A stretch of DNA of 26,098 nt from Fimbriimonadaceae bacterium. GTDB taxonomy: Bacteria; Armatimonadota; Fimbriimonadia; Fimbriimonadales; Fimbriimonadaceae. The DNA lies in the NCBI GenBank assembly GCA_014380605.1, contig JACMJO010000065.1:1-26098 (forward strand), given 5' to 3'. This document shows, piece by piece, positions 6,734-15,024 of the stretch. The notes beneath the pieces are model-generated. The model saw only the letters and a program-made list of their open reading frames with translations, searched no databases and was not told where the DNA came from. A program made the translations under genes and the position numbers. Positions within the stretch are counted from its first letter, which is position 1, and every line of letters begins with the position of its first letter.

Positions 6734-8701
6734 ATGCAGCTTTACGCAGGAACATCTAAGCAGTTCATCGACGACACAACTCAGCATCGAATCTCCGAGA
6801 AGCTAAAAGAAGAGTTCTTTCGGCAATATAGATACAAGGCTCCGGACGGCGAGTACCGTTCCTGGAGGAACAGCTTGGCGGAAATGTGCTTCGTGATGAT
6901 GCGGGCCAATCTCGATGATCATGGCGTGATCCTGGAATATCAGTTGCCCCTGAGTTCAAAGCGCCTGGACTGCATGCTGATGGGAAAAGGCAATGACGGT
7001 GACAACGCGATCATCGTTGAGCTCAAGCAGTGGGAGAATGCAGTTCATTGCGACGCCGAAAAATGCGTCACCACGTTTGTAGGCGGAAAACTCCGAGATG
7101 TCCTACACCCTTCGGTACAGGTTGGCCAGTACCAGCAATATCTCGCCGACTGCCACACCGTCTTCTCGGAAGGAGACGTGAACCTCGAAGCATGCGCATT
7201 TCTCCATAACTTCGAAAAGGATGCCTCGAACGAACTGTTCGCTTCAAAGCATGAATATGCACTTCATCACTTCCCACTCTTCTGCCGCGACCAATCACAG
7301 GAGTTGGTAGACCACCTTGCCCAGCGAATGCCAAAAGGCGATGGGCAGCGAATCCTAGCGAACGTTCAAGAGAGTCGATACCGGCCCAGCAAGAAGTTGC
7401 TTGACCACACGTCTCAAATGGTGTCAGGACAGAAGGCCTTTGTCCTCCTTGATGATCAACTTGTCGTCTTTGAGTCTGTCCTAGCGGAAATCAAGAAGAG
7501 CTTTCACGACAAGCAGAAAGTTGTCCTGTTGGTGCGTGGCGGGCCAGGAACCGGAAAATCCGTAATCGCCCTTCACGTTGTGGGTGAGTTGTCCAAGCTT
7601 CAATATAATGCGCAGCACGCAACGGGCTCAAAGGCATTTACTGGGAACATTAAGAAGCTGGTTGGATCGCGAGCGGCGGCCCAGTTTAAGTTCTTCAACT
7701 CCTATGCCCAGGCAGACAACAACGATATTGATGTCCTGATCCTCGATGAAGCTCATCGGCTTCGACCCGACTCGACCAACCGCTTCACGCCGAAGGATAA
7801 GCGAAGCGGGATGTCCCAAGTTGACGAACTCGTGGCTGCCGCTAAAGTCTCCGTCTTTTTCATCGATGACTTGCAAGTCGTCCGTCCCAAGGAGGTTGGC
7901 AGTTCCGATTTGATCCGTGAGTCGGCGCAACGCAGTTCAGCGAAGCTCAAGGAATTCGAACTTGACGTTCAGTTTCGATGCGGCGGAAGTGACGGCTTTA
8001 TCAATTGGATCGATAACACACTAGGTATTCGCAAGACTGCAAACGTTCTTTGGGAAGGCACCGAAGGATTTGACTTTCAGGTTGTCGACACCGTCGAATC
8101 ACTCGAGCAAATGATTCGACAGAGAAGTAGCGAAGGGTTTACAGCAAGATTGACCGCCGGATTCTGTTGGCCATGGTCCGATCCCAAAAAGGATGGAAGC
8201 TTGGTTACCGATGTGGTCGTTGGAGATTGGCAGATGCCATGGAATGCTAAACCCGATTCCGGGTCTCTCGCACCAGGCATTCCGACTTCTGATTTTTGGG
8301 CCTCCTCACCGAATGGGATTCATCAAGTTGGCTGTGTTTACACCGCACAAGGATTCGAGTTTGACTACGCCGGTGTGATTATTGGGCGTGACCTTCGTTA
8401 TGACTTGCGAAATGGAGAGTGGATTGGAGACAAGACACAGTCACATGATTCGATCGTGAAACGAAGCGGCGATCAGTTCTTAGACCTGATTCGGAACACT
8501 TACCGCGTTTTGCTGACCCGTGGAGTGAAGGGCTGCTACGTTCATTTCATGGATGACGACACCAGGGCATTCTGGCTAAGTCGAACCGAAACCCGAAGAG
8601 GATACGCGCGGCCAAGATCAGAGATGCTGATTGCCGCTGAGGAAAGGAAAGGATATGACGCTAGCGGGAAGTCTCAGAACTCTTCGGAACCTGACAAGTG
8701 A
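6734..8701 (+). CDS. PD-(D/E)XK nuclease-like domain fused to DUF2075/Schlafen-type helicase
   Basis: A 655-residue protein beginning at the base after the MazG-like stop. Residues ~45-130 look like a PD-(D/E)XK nuclease: Glu50 in a helix, Asp79 in KRLDCML and E96-x-K98 in IIVELKQW. From about 235 comes a superfamily-1-like motor: Walker A GGPGTGKS at 269-276 (Lys275), Walker B DVLILDEAHR at 333-342, an arginine-bearing DVQFRCGG, TAQGFEFDYAGVIIG, and RNTYRVLLTRG near the end. This C-terminal pattern is that of DUF2075 (PF09848, Schlafen group 3 DNA/RNA helicase domain). A motor coupled to a nuclease suggests cutting or remodelling of foreign DNA or RNA. Pairing with a nucleotide hydrolase and an AIPR gene supports a defence role. 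The nuclease call rests on motif spacing only; the helicase call is firm. Confidence 0.88.
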   Translation: MQLYAGTSKQFIDDTTQHRISEKLKEEFFRQYRYKAPDGEYRSWRNSLAEMCFVMMRANLDDHGVILEYQLPLSSKRLDCMLMGKGNDGDNAIIVELKQWENAVHCDAEKCVTTFVGGKLRDVLHPSVQVGQYQQYLADCHTVFSEGDVNLEACAFLHNFEKDASNELFASKHEYALHHFPLFCRDQSQELVDHLAQRMPKGDGQRILANVQESRYRPSKKLLDHTSQMVSGQKAFVLLDDQLVVFESVLAEIKKSFHDKQKVVLLVRGGPGTGKSVIALHVVGELSKLQYNAQHATGSKAFTGNIKKLVGSRAAAQFKFFNSYAQADNNDIDVLILDEAHRLRPDSTNRFTPKDKRSGMSQVDELVAAAKVSVFFIDDLQVVRPKEVGSSDLIRESAQRSSAKLKEFELDVQFRCGGSDGFINWIDNTLGIRKTANVLWEGTEGFDFQVVDTVESLEQMIRQRSSEGFTARLTAGFCWPWSDPKKDGSLVTDVVVGDWQMPWNAKPDSGSLAPGIPTSDFWASSPNGIHQVGCVYTAQGFEFDYAGVIIGRDLRYDLRNGEWIGDKTQSHDSIVKRSGDQFLDLIRNTYRVLLTRGVKGCYVHFMDDDTRAFWLSRTETRRGYARPRSEMLIAAEERKGYDASGKSQNSSEPDK

Positions 8702-8848
8702 TCCGGTCCTGATTTGCAAGATTGATGGTTGACAAATCCGTGTTTCAAGACCTTATAGGTATGAAGCCATTTTTTCCCATTTCCTCTCCCCGCCCTCATC
8801 CTCTAACTCCGATTGGCCTAGTTGTCAAATGGGTCCTAACCGTCCAAT

Positions 8849-8897
8849 CTCTCACCCCTATTCCTTACCCCTTACGCTTTACCCTTTACGCCTCTAC
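8849..8897 (+). repeat. degenerate heptanucleotide tandem array
   Basis: Seven consecutive heptamers can be cut in phase: CTCTCAC, CCCTATT, CCTTACC, CCTTACG, CTTTACC, CTTTACG, CCTCTAC. The four central units share the pattern C-Y-T-T-A-C-S. The first unit nearly equals the CTCTCAA unit of the array at 3241-3275, so both arrays probably belong to one repeat class. Confidence 0.65.
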
Positions 8898-8993
8898 TTG
8901 TCCAAATTCACTTCCCAAAACCACATATGCGCGAACACAGTAAAAAACGGTACAGAAAAACCCGCCTCAATTGAACCTAAAAAACCGGTCAAA

Positions 8994-9141
8994 ACCAGAT
9001 TCGAATTTGGTCGCAAATCCGTCGCGACCAGGTTCAAAACCTGTCGAGAAAAAACGCGACCAAAGGGCAATTACCTGGTACCAGATCACCGCAACCGTAG
9101 CCTGGACCTCCAGGTCCGGGTTTCTGCCTAATAATCTTAGG
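8994..9141. repeat. cluster of six short palindromes
   Basis: Within 148 bases: an imperfect 18-base palindrome centred on TTCGAA (8994-9011); GTCGCGAC (9021-9028); CAGGTT-CAA-AACCTG (9029-9043); CTGGTACCAG (9075-9084); GGACCT-CC-AGGTCC (9104-9117); CCTAA-TAATC-TTAGG (9127-9141). The last two could help end transcription of the GH130 gene on the minus strand, whose stop is at 9157. The others have no obvious role. Confidence 0.55.
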
Positions 9142-9156
9142 TTACTAGGTTCTAGC

Positions 9157-10182
9157 CTACGTCGGAGTAGCGTTGAGGGCGCTTCTTTCGGCGGGGATTC
9201 CGGCGACTCCGACCATGTCGGTGCCGTTCTCATCCAGCCAGGCCAGCATATCTTTGATACTGCTGACGGCGAGGCAGATGCAGCTATCGGCGGCTCCATA
9301 GTAGAGGCGGACGGTGTCTTCGTCGTTGGCGATGGTATGTCCGCAGGGGAACACCACGTTCGGGACGTCGCCTTCGCGCTCGTACATCGTCTCGGGACCC
9401 ATAAACCACGGTTGGCCCCGCTTGATGCAGACCTCGGGATTGTTCAGATCGAACAGGGCGAGGCCCAGTCGATAGAGGCTTCCGGAGGCATGGCGACGGA
9501 CTCCATGGTAGATCACCAGCCAGCCCTGCTTGGTCTCAATGGGCGGGGTGTTCAAACCGATCTTCTGGGCATCCCACCAGGCTCCCCGTCGAGCGGGCAG
9601 GAGAAGTTTGTGCCCTCCCCAGCTCTTGAGGTCGGGCGAATAGGAGATCCACATGTTGGCTGAGATATCGCTGGCAGGACGGTGGATCAGGGCGTACTTG
9701 TCCCCGAATTTCTTGGGGAACAGGGCCGCATCCTTGTCGTCGGGCTGCATCGCGAATCCGATCCGCTCGAACTTCTTAAAGTCCTTGGTCGTCATGAGGC
9801 TGACGCCGGGGCCATCCTTGCTGAAAGCGGTGTAGGCGACGACATAGATTCCTTCGTCGGCCAGGTAGGTGATTCGCGGGTCTTCCACTCCCCACAGCTC
9901 CTCCGGGAACTTGTCCGGCCTCGGAGAGAAGGTGGGCTTGGGATCGATCTTCCAGCCATCCACCCCGTTATCCGACCTCGCCACGGTGAGGTGGCTAAAT
10001 CCGCGACGGTCCTCGCATCGGCACAGAAGCAGGGTCGTGCCATCGGCCAGACGGGTCGCGCCGGGATTGAAGACGCTGTGAACCGGATAAGGCCATTCCA
10101 ACGCGGTCAGGATGGGATTGGCATCATGGCGTCGGAACAGCTCGGCAAATGCGGTGGGTTTCTCCAGGTGTCGGGGGTTCAC
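9157..10182 (-). CDS. GH130 family beta-mannoside (glycoside) phosphorylase-like
   Basis: A 341-residue protein with the five-bladed propeller signature of GH130. It shows HSVFNPGATRL at about residues 35-45, GVEDPRITYL with the general-acid Asp101, RPASDISANMWISYSPDL, ARRGAWWDAQKIG, GWLVIYHGVRR and the closing YYGAADSCICLA. GH130 enzymes use phosphate to split beta-mannosides (mannosyl-glucose, mannobiose and longer, or mannosyl-GlcNAc), giving mannose 1-phosphate; a few are hydrolases. No signal peptide is seen, so it acts in the cytoplasm. The start is GTG at 10182, whose G is the last base of the TAG stop of the glycosyltransferase gene upstream, so translation is coupled. Family is sure; substrate is not. 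Confidence 0.92.
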   Translation of the reverse strand: MNPRHLEKPTAFAELFRRHDANPILTALEWPYPVHSVFNPGATRLADGTTLLLCRCEDRRGFSHLTVARSDNGVDGWKIDPKPTFSPRPDKFPEELWGVEDPRITYLADEGIYVVAYTAFSKDGPGVSLMTTKDFKKFERIGFAMQPDDKDAALFPKKFGDKYALIHRPASDISANMWISYSPDLKSWGGHKLLLPARRGAWWDAQKIGLNTPPIETKQGWLVIYHGVRRHASGSLYRLGLALFDLNNPEVCIKRGQPWFMGPETMYEREGDVPNVVFPCGHTIANDEDTVRLYYGAADSCICLAVSSIKDMLAWLDENGTDMVGVAGIPAERSALNATPT

Positions 10183-12464
10183 TAAGCGACCCTCGCATGA
10201 TTCCAGTTCTGGGATTGGATGAAGTGCAGGTATTTGGTAGCAGCTCCGATGTAGGCCAGGGTGGATTCCGCGCCCTGGTTATCGCTCACCCGATCCTCCT
10301 GAAGTCCATCCGCACATCCTCCGGTCCTCAGATCGATCAAGGGGATCGATCGTTCATTGACTCCCAAGAACCAATCCATCGCCCACTTGGCCCGCTCGGT
10401 CCAAACCTTCGGTGAATCGGATAGCGCCGCAGCGATGACGCAAGCATCGACAATCGCCCAAGCTTCCAGGGGCTGCTGATCGTGGATCGGTTTAATCTTC
10501 CCTCGATACCAAACCTCGTCGGAGCCAATGGGAGCAAATACCCCATTCTCCCCAACCTGATTGTCGCAGAGCCACTCCAGGCTTTCCAGGCCGATCTCAA
10601 TGAATCGGCGATCTTCCAGCGCTCGGCCCGCAACCAGCATGGCTTCGCAGAGTCGTGCGTTGTCGTAGCTGGCATAGACTTCGAACCAATTCCAGTTCGG
10701 CTTGCGGTTGTGCTCATAATGGTCGGCTAATCGAGTGGCCAGATCCCGCATCAGCTCCCGCGAGAAGCTCTCGCCCACCAGGGGCGATTCGTCGTGGCTG
10801 AGCCCAAGAATGGAATAAGCCCAAGCCCTTGGGCTGGTGAAGGATTTGATCTCAGGGAGCGCTTTTTCCAGCATCAAAAGTCCGACTCGGCGCAAATCGC
10901 TTCGTATATTGCTGGCCGTCCATTCTCCCAATCCCCAAACCGCCCTTCCGTGAGAGTCCTCCGACCCGACGTCGTCGAGCCAAGTTCGGTTGTAGGCCAT
11001 GAAGTTGCGGAATCGCCCCGTGCTTGGACTCCAAGCATGTTGGAGGTAGGAAAGGTAGGTATTGGCCATCTGCTCGACCGGTCCGGTCAGCATGCCAAGC
11101 CTGCTCAGCCTCGCGCAGACGAGCAGGGCGCGAGCATTGTCGTCCACGCAATAGCCTTCATTCCGGTTGGGAATGGGGCCGGAAGCGTGTTGGAGGATTC
11201 CGGTGTCGTCGGTGAGGGTGGCCATGTGGCGCACATCGACTCGCGGCCGTTCGATCGCAGTTCGGGTGAGGGTAGGCAAATTATTGAAGCTCCTTAGCTG
11301 GGCTTTGCCGTCTTCGATCGCCTGAACGAACGAGTCGAGATAAAGCTTGCCGGTGTTATGCCAAGTCATGGGTCTGCCCAGCGCATAGGCGCGCTCCGAC
11401 ATCTGGATGAGCTTCGTTGGGTTATCCAGGAGGTCGCCAACCGATTCTTCGATTGCGGCGGAGTCTCTAAAGGGCACCAGGATTCCGTTGTCGTCTTCCA
11501 GGAGCTCAGAGGCATGCCAATAGGGAGTTGAGATGATGGGCTTGCCACAGCCAAAGGCGAACGACAGCGTTCCGGAAGTGATTTGGTGGGGCTTCAGGTA
11601 AGGAGTGACATAGATGTCGGCAGCTTGGAGGTAAACAGCCAGCTCTTCCTTTTCGACAAACCGGTCCTCGAATTGGATGTTGTCTTCAACTCCAAGGGTC
11701 TTGGCAAGGGCGACGAGCGACTTTCGGTAGGAGTCGTTGGTGTTGGCGCGGACTTGGGGATGGGTTGCACCAAGCACGACGTAGAGCAAGTCGGGATGCC
11801 TCTTGACGAGTGCAGGAAGGGCCTGGATCACATACTCAATACCTTTGTCGGGGGAGAGCAGACCAAAGGTCAGAAGCACCTTTCGCTTGGCGAATCCCAG
11901 GCTGGGTTTGATGGAGTCGGGGGAGCAAAGGTTGACGTCAAGGGAGCCGTGAGCGACGAGGTCGATGCGGTCGGAGTCGATGCCAAACTGGGATTGGAGC
12001 ATTGACTTGGCTCGGCGGCTCATCACGACGACTCGCTGGGATAGTTGCACTATCTCTTCCAGAACGTTTCTTTGATCGTCGGATGGACTCTCAAGGATTG
12101 TGTGGAGCGTGGTGACCAGCGGCATTCTCAGGTTTCGCAACAGTTGCAGAATATGGCTACCAGCGGGCCCTCCAAAGATGCCGTACTCGTGCTGGAGGCA
12201 GGCGACCGAGTAGTCGTTAAAGTTAAGGTAGTCGGCGGCGGCGCGGTAAGCGCAGGCTTTTGCTTCTGGGATTTGGTAAATGACCTCGGCAGGATAGTCG
12301 TATTCCTTGCCTCGGTCGTTAAGAGCGACGATATCAGCTAAAACTCCGTGTTCGCGAATGGCTGTAGATAGATCGGCGGTAAAAGTAGCGATTCCGCACT
12401 GTCGGGGGGTGTAATTGCCGATTAAGCAAGCACGTTGAAAGACATGCCCTTGGGATTCCCTCAT
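10182..12464 (-). CDS. GT4-type glycosyltransferase with C-terminal alpha-helical barrel-like domain
   Basis: A 760-residue two-part protein. Residues ~10-400 form a GT-B glycosyltransferase: CLIGNYTPRQCGIATFTADL near the start, CLQHEYGIFGG, the donor-domain opening KVLLTFGLLSPDKGIEY, then VTPYLKPHQITSGTLSFAFG and GKPIISTPYWHASELL. From ~410 an extra domain follows (RHMATLTDDTGILQHA, GYCVDDNARALLV, FEVYASYDNARLCEAM, HDQQPLEAWAIVDA), helix-rich and resembling six-hairpin glycosidase-type barrels. GT4 enzymes use nucleotide-sugar donors to form alpha-linked glycans. The extra domain may bind or trim the product. It is first in an operon with the GH130 phosphorylase (one-base overlap). The ATG at 12464 lies 68 bases from the divergent protease gene. 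No convincing leaderless hexamer is seen before it. Confidence 0.88.
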   Translation of the reverse strand: MRESQGHVFQRACLIGNYTPRQCGIATFTADLSTAIREHGVLADIVALNDRGKEYDYPAEVIYQIPEAKACAYRAAADYLNFNDYSVACLQHEYGIFGGPAGSHILQLLRNLRMPLVTTLHTILESPSDDQRNVLEEIVQLSQRVVVMSRRAKSMLQSQFGIDSDRIDLVAHGSLDVNLCSPDSIKPSLGFAKRKVLLTFGLLSPDKGIEYVIQALPALVKRHPDLLYVVLGATHPQVRANTNDSYRKSLVALAKTLGVEDNIQFEDRFVEKEELAVYLQAADIYVTPYLKPHQITSGTLSFAFGCGKPIISTPYWHASELLEDDNGILVPFRDSAAIEESVGDLLDNPTKLIQMSERAYALGRPMTWHNTGKLYLDSFVQAIEDGKAQLRSFNNLPTLTRTAIERPRVDVRHMATLTDDTGILQHASGPIPNRNEGYCVDDNARALLVCARLSRLGMLTGPVEQMANTYLSYLQHAWSPSTGRFRNFMAYNRTWLDDVGSEDSHGRAVWGLGEWTASNIRSDLRRVGLLMLEKALPEIKSFTSPRAWAYSILGLSHDESPLVGESFSRELMRDLATRLADHYEHNRKPNWNWFEVYASYDNARLCEAMLVAGRALEDRRFIEIGLESLEWLCDNQVGENGVFAPIGSDEVWYRGKIKPIHDQQPLEAWAIVDACVIAAALSDSPKVWTERAKWAMDWFLGVNERSIPLIDLRTGGCADGLQEDRVSDNQGAESTLAYIGAATKYLHFIQSQNWNHARVA

Positions 12465-12517
12465 ATTTAGTTTGACTACAGAATCGCATTTTTAGGCGAT
12501 GAGCCTTCGGGACCAGA

Positions 12518-12523
12518 TATGCT
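12518..12523 (+). promoter_or_regulatory. -10-like hexamer
   Basis: TATGCT lies nine bases before the ATG at 12533, which predicts a leader of only a few bases. It is in the 68-base divergent gap shared with the glycosyltransferase gene. Confidence 0.4.
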
Positions 12524-12532
12524 CCCACTAAG

Positions 12533-14956
12533 ATGACCGCGGCCCTCTTTGCCCTACTTTCTGTCCCAGCAGATTTACCGAGCGTGGCGGATGCCGTCAA
12601 AGGCCTCACAAAGAAGGAAGGCTTGATCGAGTCTTATGTCGATTTGGCCAAGGGTCGGCTGTTGCTGAAGCTTCCCAAGCCTGCGGATGAGTCGGGACTG
12701 GTTGCGGAGTACCTCTATGCAAATTCGCTTGCGTCTGGATTGGGCGCGAACGAAATCGGGCTGGATCCAGGAGAGGATGGCGAGAGCTTTATCATTCGAT
12801 TTCGAGTTCGGGGCGAAAAGCTTGTAGTCGAAGCGGTCAATACCACCTATAGGGCGACCACGGACAATGTGGATGAAAGGCGTTCGGTGGAGAAGTCGTT
12901 TCCTTCCAGCGTGCTTTGGGCCGGGAAACTCGAGGGCCGTGATTCAGATGGAACTTCAGTCACGGACATCACCGCTTTCCTAGTGCGGGATGCCCACCGA
13001 AGCGCGGCGACGTTATCCGGTCCAGGTAGCAATTACAGCCTGGATGCCAATCGAAGCTTTTTGATGCCCGAGGGTTGCTTGTCTTTCCCTGACAATCTTG
13101 AGTTCGATGCCAGCCTAACGTTCTCGTCCTCGACGGCTCGACGGGACGTAAGCGAGACGACTCCAGACGGCCAAGCGGTGACGATCATCCAACACCATTC
13201 GCTGGTTCGACTGCCTGACTCGGGATTTCAACCGCGAGAGTTCGATCCTCGAAGCGGATACTTTGGTCTGACCACGTTCGACTTTGCCGCCAAGTTAGAT
13301 CAGCCGCTCATTCAAAGGTTCATTGCTAGGCATCGACTGGAGAAAACCGATCTAACCAAGGCGCAGTCTCCGGTCAAGAAGCCGATCATCTACTACCTCG
13401 ATAGAGGAGCTCCTGAGCCCGTCCGATCTGCCCTTTTGGAAGGGGGCAGGTGGTGGGCTCAGGCATTTGAGTCGGCGGGTTTTCTGGATGCTTTCAAGGT
13501 CGAGGTCCTTCCAGAGTCTGCCCATCCCCTCGACATTCGCTACAACGTGATCCAATGGATTCACCGGTCGACGCGAGGCTATTCCGTTGGAGGTTCGATC
13601 ATCGATCCGAGAACGGGAGAAATCCTGAAGGGGATGGTCCGATTGGACTCCTCGCGGATTCGCCAAGATATGCTTATCTTTGAAGGGTTGGTGGGGGCAG
13701 GCGGGGCTCTATCCGGCCAAGCAAACGACATGTCAATCCCTGGCCTTGCTCGGATTCGGCAATTATCCGCCCATGAGATCGGCCACACATTGGGGCTGAA
13801 ACACAACTTCGCGGGAAGTGTGCGCAACCGCGCTTCGGTCATGGACTATCCAGGGCCTAAGCTGGCGCTGAGGGCTAACGGCGATATCGACTTCAGCCAA
13901 GCCTATGGCGTTGGGATTGGTGACTGGGACAAGTTCGCGATTCGGTACGGGTATGGCACTTCGACAGAAGCCGACCGGAAGAGACTCCTCGACGATGTCC
14001 ATGTGGGAGCCCAAACATATCTCACAGACGAAGATGATCCCGGTCAAGGGGGCGCCGATTGGCGGTCAAGCAAGTGGGACAACGGCAACAATCCTATCGC
14101 TGGACTCAGGAATACGTTGGCAATTCGAAACACGGCCCTCGCCAAATTTAGCGACCGTGCGATTCGTGATTTCACACCACGTTCCCAACTGGAAATCTCG
14201 TTAGGGCCGGTCTACTTCTTCCACCGCTACGACCTTGCCACACTGTGCAAAACGATCGGCGGCTTGGAATATGAGCACTCGGTGAAGGTGCCTAAGGGCC
14301 ATGCCGCTGGTTCCATCGTCCGGCCGGTGTCGGCAGAGAGGCAGGCGGAAGCGCTGAACCTGATTCTTGAGTGCATTGCGCCAAAATTCTTGGACCTGCC
14401 GGGTGATATCACGTCGCAACTCGGCCCTCCGGCGCCCGGATACTTCGACCGAAGGGAGAAATTCAAAAACACGACTACCTATGCGTTCGACTCGGTCGGG
14501 GCGGCGATCACGGGTGCCGATCTAGCGTTCTCGGAGCTACTGAATCCTGTACGATGTATCCGACTGGTCGAACTGCATACACGAGATGCCTCCTTGCCTT
14601 CGCTTGAAGGGACACTCAGCAAGATCACGGCAAAGGTATTCAACTTTGCGCCGGACACCTCTCGTCGGGCTGAGATTGCACGGGGAGTTCAAAGCGCTTA
14701 CCTGGACCGTCTCTTGGACCTCATCGATGCAGATGTGCCCAGGCATACTCGTTCGCGAGCAGTGGCGGAACTTACCAAGGTAATCGCCATCGTCGGAGGA
14801 AGAACTACGAGCGGCTCGCCTGAGTCAGTGGCCCATTATCGACTCCTTGCCGGAGAGATAGATAAGTTCCTCGCTCGCCCAATGGGCGAAGGGAAACGGT
14901 CTGCCAAGCCGCTCGGCCCGATGCCTGGGAGCCCGATCGGGTGTAGCCAAAGCTAG
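12533..14956 (+). CDS. secreted zinc-dependent metalloprotease (DUF4953/DUF5117 type)
   Basis: An 807-residue protein with a short hydrophobic N-terminus (MTAALFALLSVPADL) that probably serves as an export signal. The middle carries a metzincin zinc site, HEIGHTLGLKH at residues 414-424 (ligands H414, H418, H424; catalytic E415), followed by a Met-turn at SVMDY (Met437). Upstream pieces such as YYLDRGAPEPVRSALLEGGRW, NVIQWIHRSTRGYSVGGSI and DPRTGEILKG are typical of the large bacterial zinc-dependent metalloproteases annotated with DUF5117 and DUF4953. These are predicted extracellular or envelope proteases with unknown natural substrates. The tail from ~600 is helical and lacks known motifs. 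It starts nine bases after TATGCT. The lipoprotein gene follows 68 bases on but has its own promoter-like site. Confidence 0.92.
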   Translation: MTAALFALLSVPADLPSVADAVKGLTKKEGLIESYVDLAKGRLLLKLPKPADESGLVAEYLYANSLASGLGANEIGLDPGEDGESFIIRFRVRGEKLVVEAVNTTYRATTDNVDERRSVEKSFPSSVLWAGKLEGRDSDGTSVTDITAFLVRDAHRSAATLSGPGSNYSLDANRSFLMPEGCLSFPDNLEFDASLTFSSSTARRDVSETTPDGQAVTIIQHHSLVRLPDSGFQPREFDPRSGYFGLTTFDFAAKLDQPLIQRFIARHRLEKTDLTKAQSPVKKPIIYYLDRGAPEPVRSALLEGGRWWAQAFESAGFLDAFKVEVLPESAHPLDIRYNVIQWIHRSTRGYSVGGSIIDPRTGEILKGMVRLDSSRIRQDMLIFEGLVGAGGALSGQANDMSIPGLARIRQLSAHEIGHTLGLKHNFAGSVRNRASVMDYPGPKLALRANGDIDFSQAYGVGIGDWDKFAIRYGYGTSTEADRKRLLDDVHVGAQTYLTDEDDPGQGGADWRSSKWDNGNNPIAGLRNTLAIRNTALAKFSDRAIRDFTPRSQLEISLGPVYFFHRYDLATLCKTIGGLEYEHSVKVPKGHAAGSIVRPVSAERQAEALNLILECIAPKFLDLPGDITSQLGPPAPGYFDRREKFKNTTTYAFDSVGAAITGADLAFSELLNPVRCIRLVELHTRDASLPSLEGTLSKITAKVFNFAPDTSRRAEIARGVQSAYLDRLLDLIDADVPRHTRSRAVAELTKVIAIVGGRTTSGSPESVAHYRLLAGEIDKFLARPMGEGKRSAKPLGPMPGSPIGCSQS

Positions 14957-15012
14957 GAAGGATGGAAAGGGGATTTGGTTGGGTCAGGTGCAACCTCAGA
15001 CTCCATTTGCCG

Positions 15013-15018
15013 TATCCT
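15013..15018 (+). promoter_or_regulatory. -10-like hexamer, leaderless type
   Basis: TATCCT ends six bases before the ATG at 15025. It supports the start that gives a proper lipoprotein signal and rejects the longer in-frame start at 14962. Confidence 0.55.
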
Positions 15019-15024
15019 GTTTTC

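Larger units (their letters stand above)
8702..9156. other. 455-base non-coding stretch with repeats and palindromes
   Basis: This gap lies between the convergent DUF2075 and GH130 genes. It has a candidate -35/-10 pair (TTGACA at 8729-8734, TTATAG at 8753-8758, 18-base spacer) with no convincing gene after it, then a pyrimidine-rich heptamer array, then an A-rich part and a cluster of short palindromes. Open frames here read only repeat sequence and have no family features. A small RNA or a decayed element cannot be excluded. Confidence 0.6.

Noticed and set aside
8722..8943. Short plus-strand frame with a promoter-like pair near its start
   Set aside because: Its Pro/Leu/Thr-rich product is just translated heptamer repeat.
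8971..9663. Plus-strand frame of 230 codons
   Set aside because: It crosses the palindrome cluster and then the antisense of the GH130 gene; the real gene on the other strand is certain.
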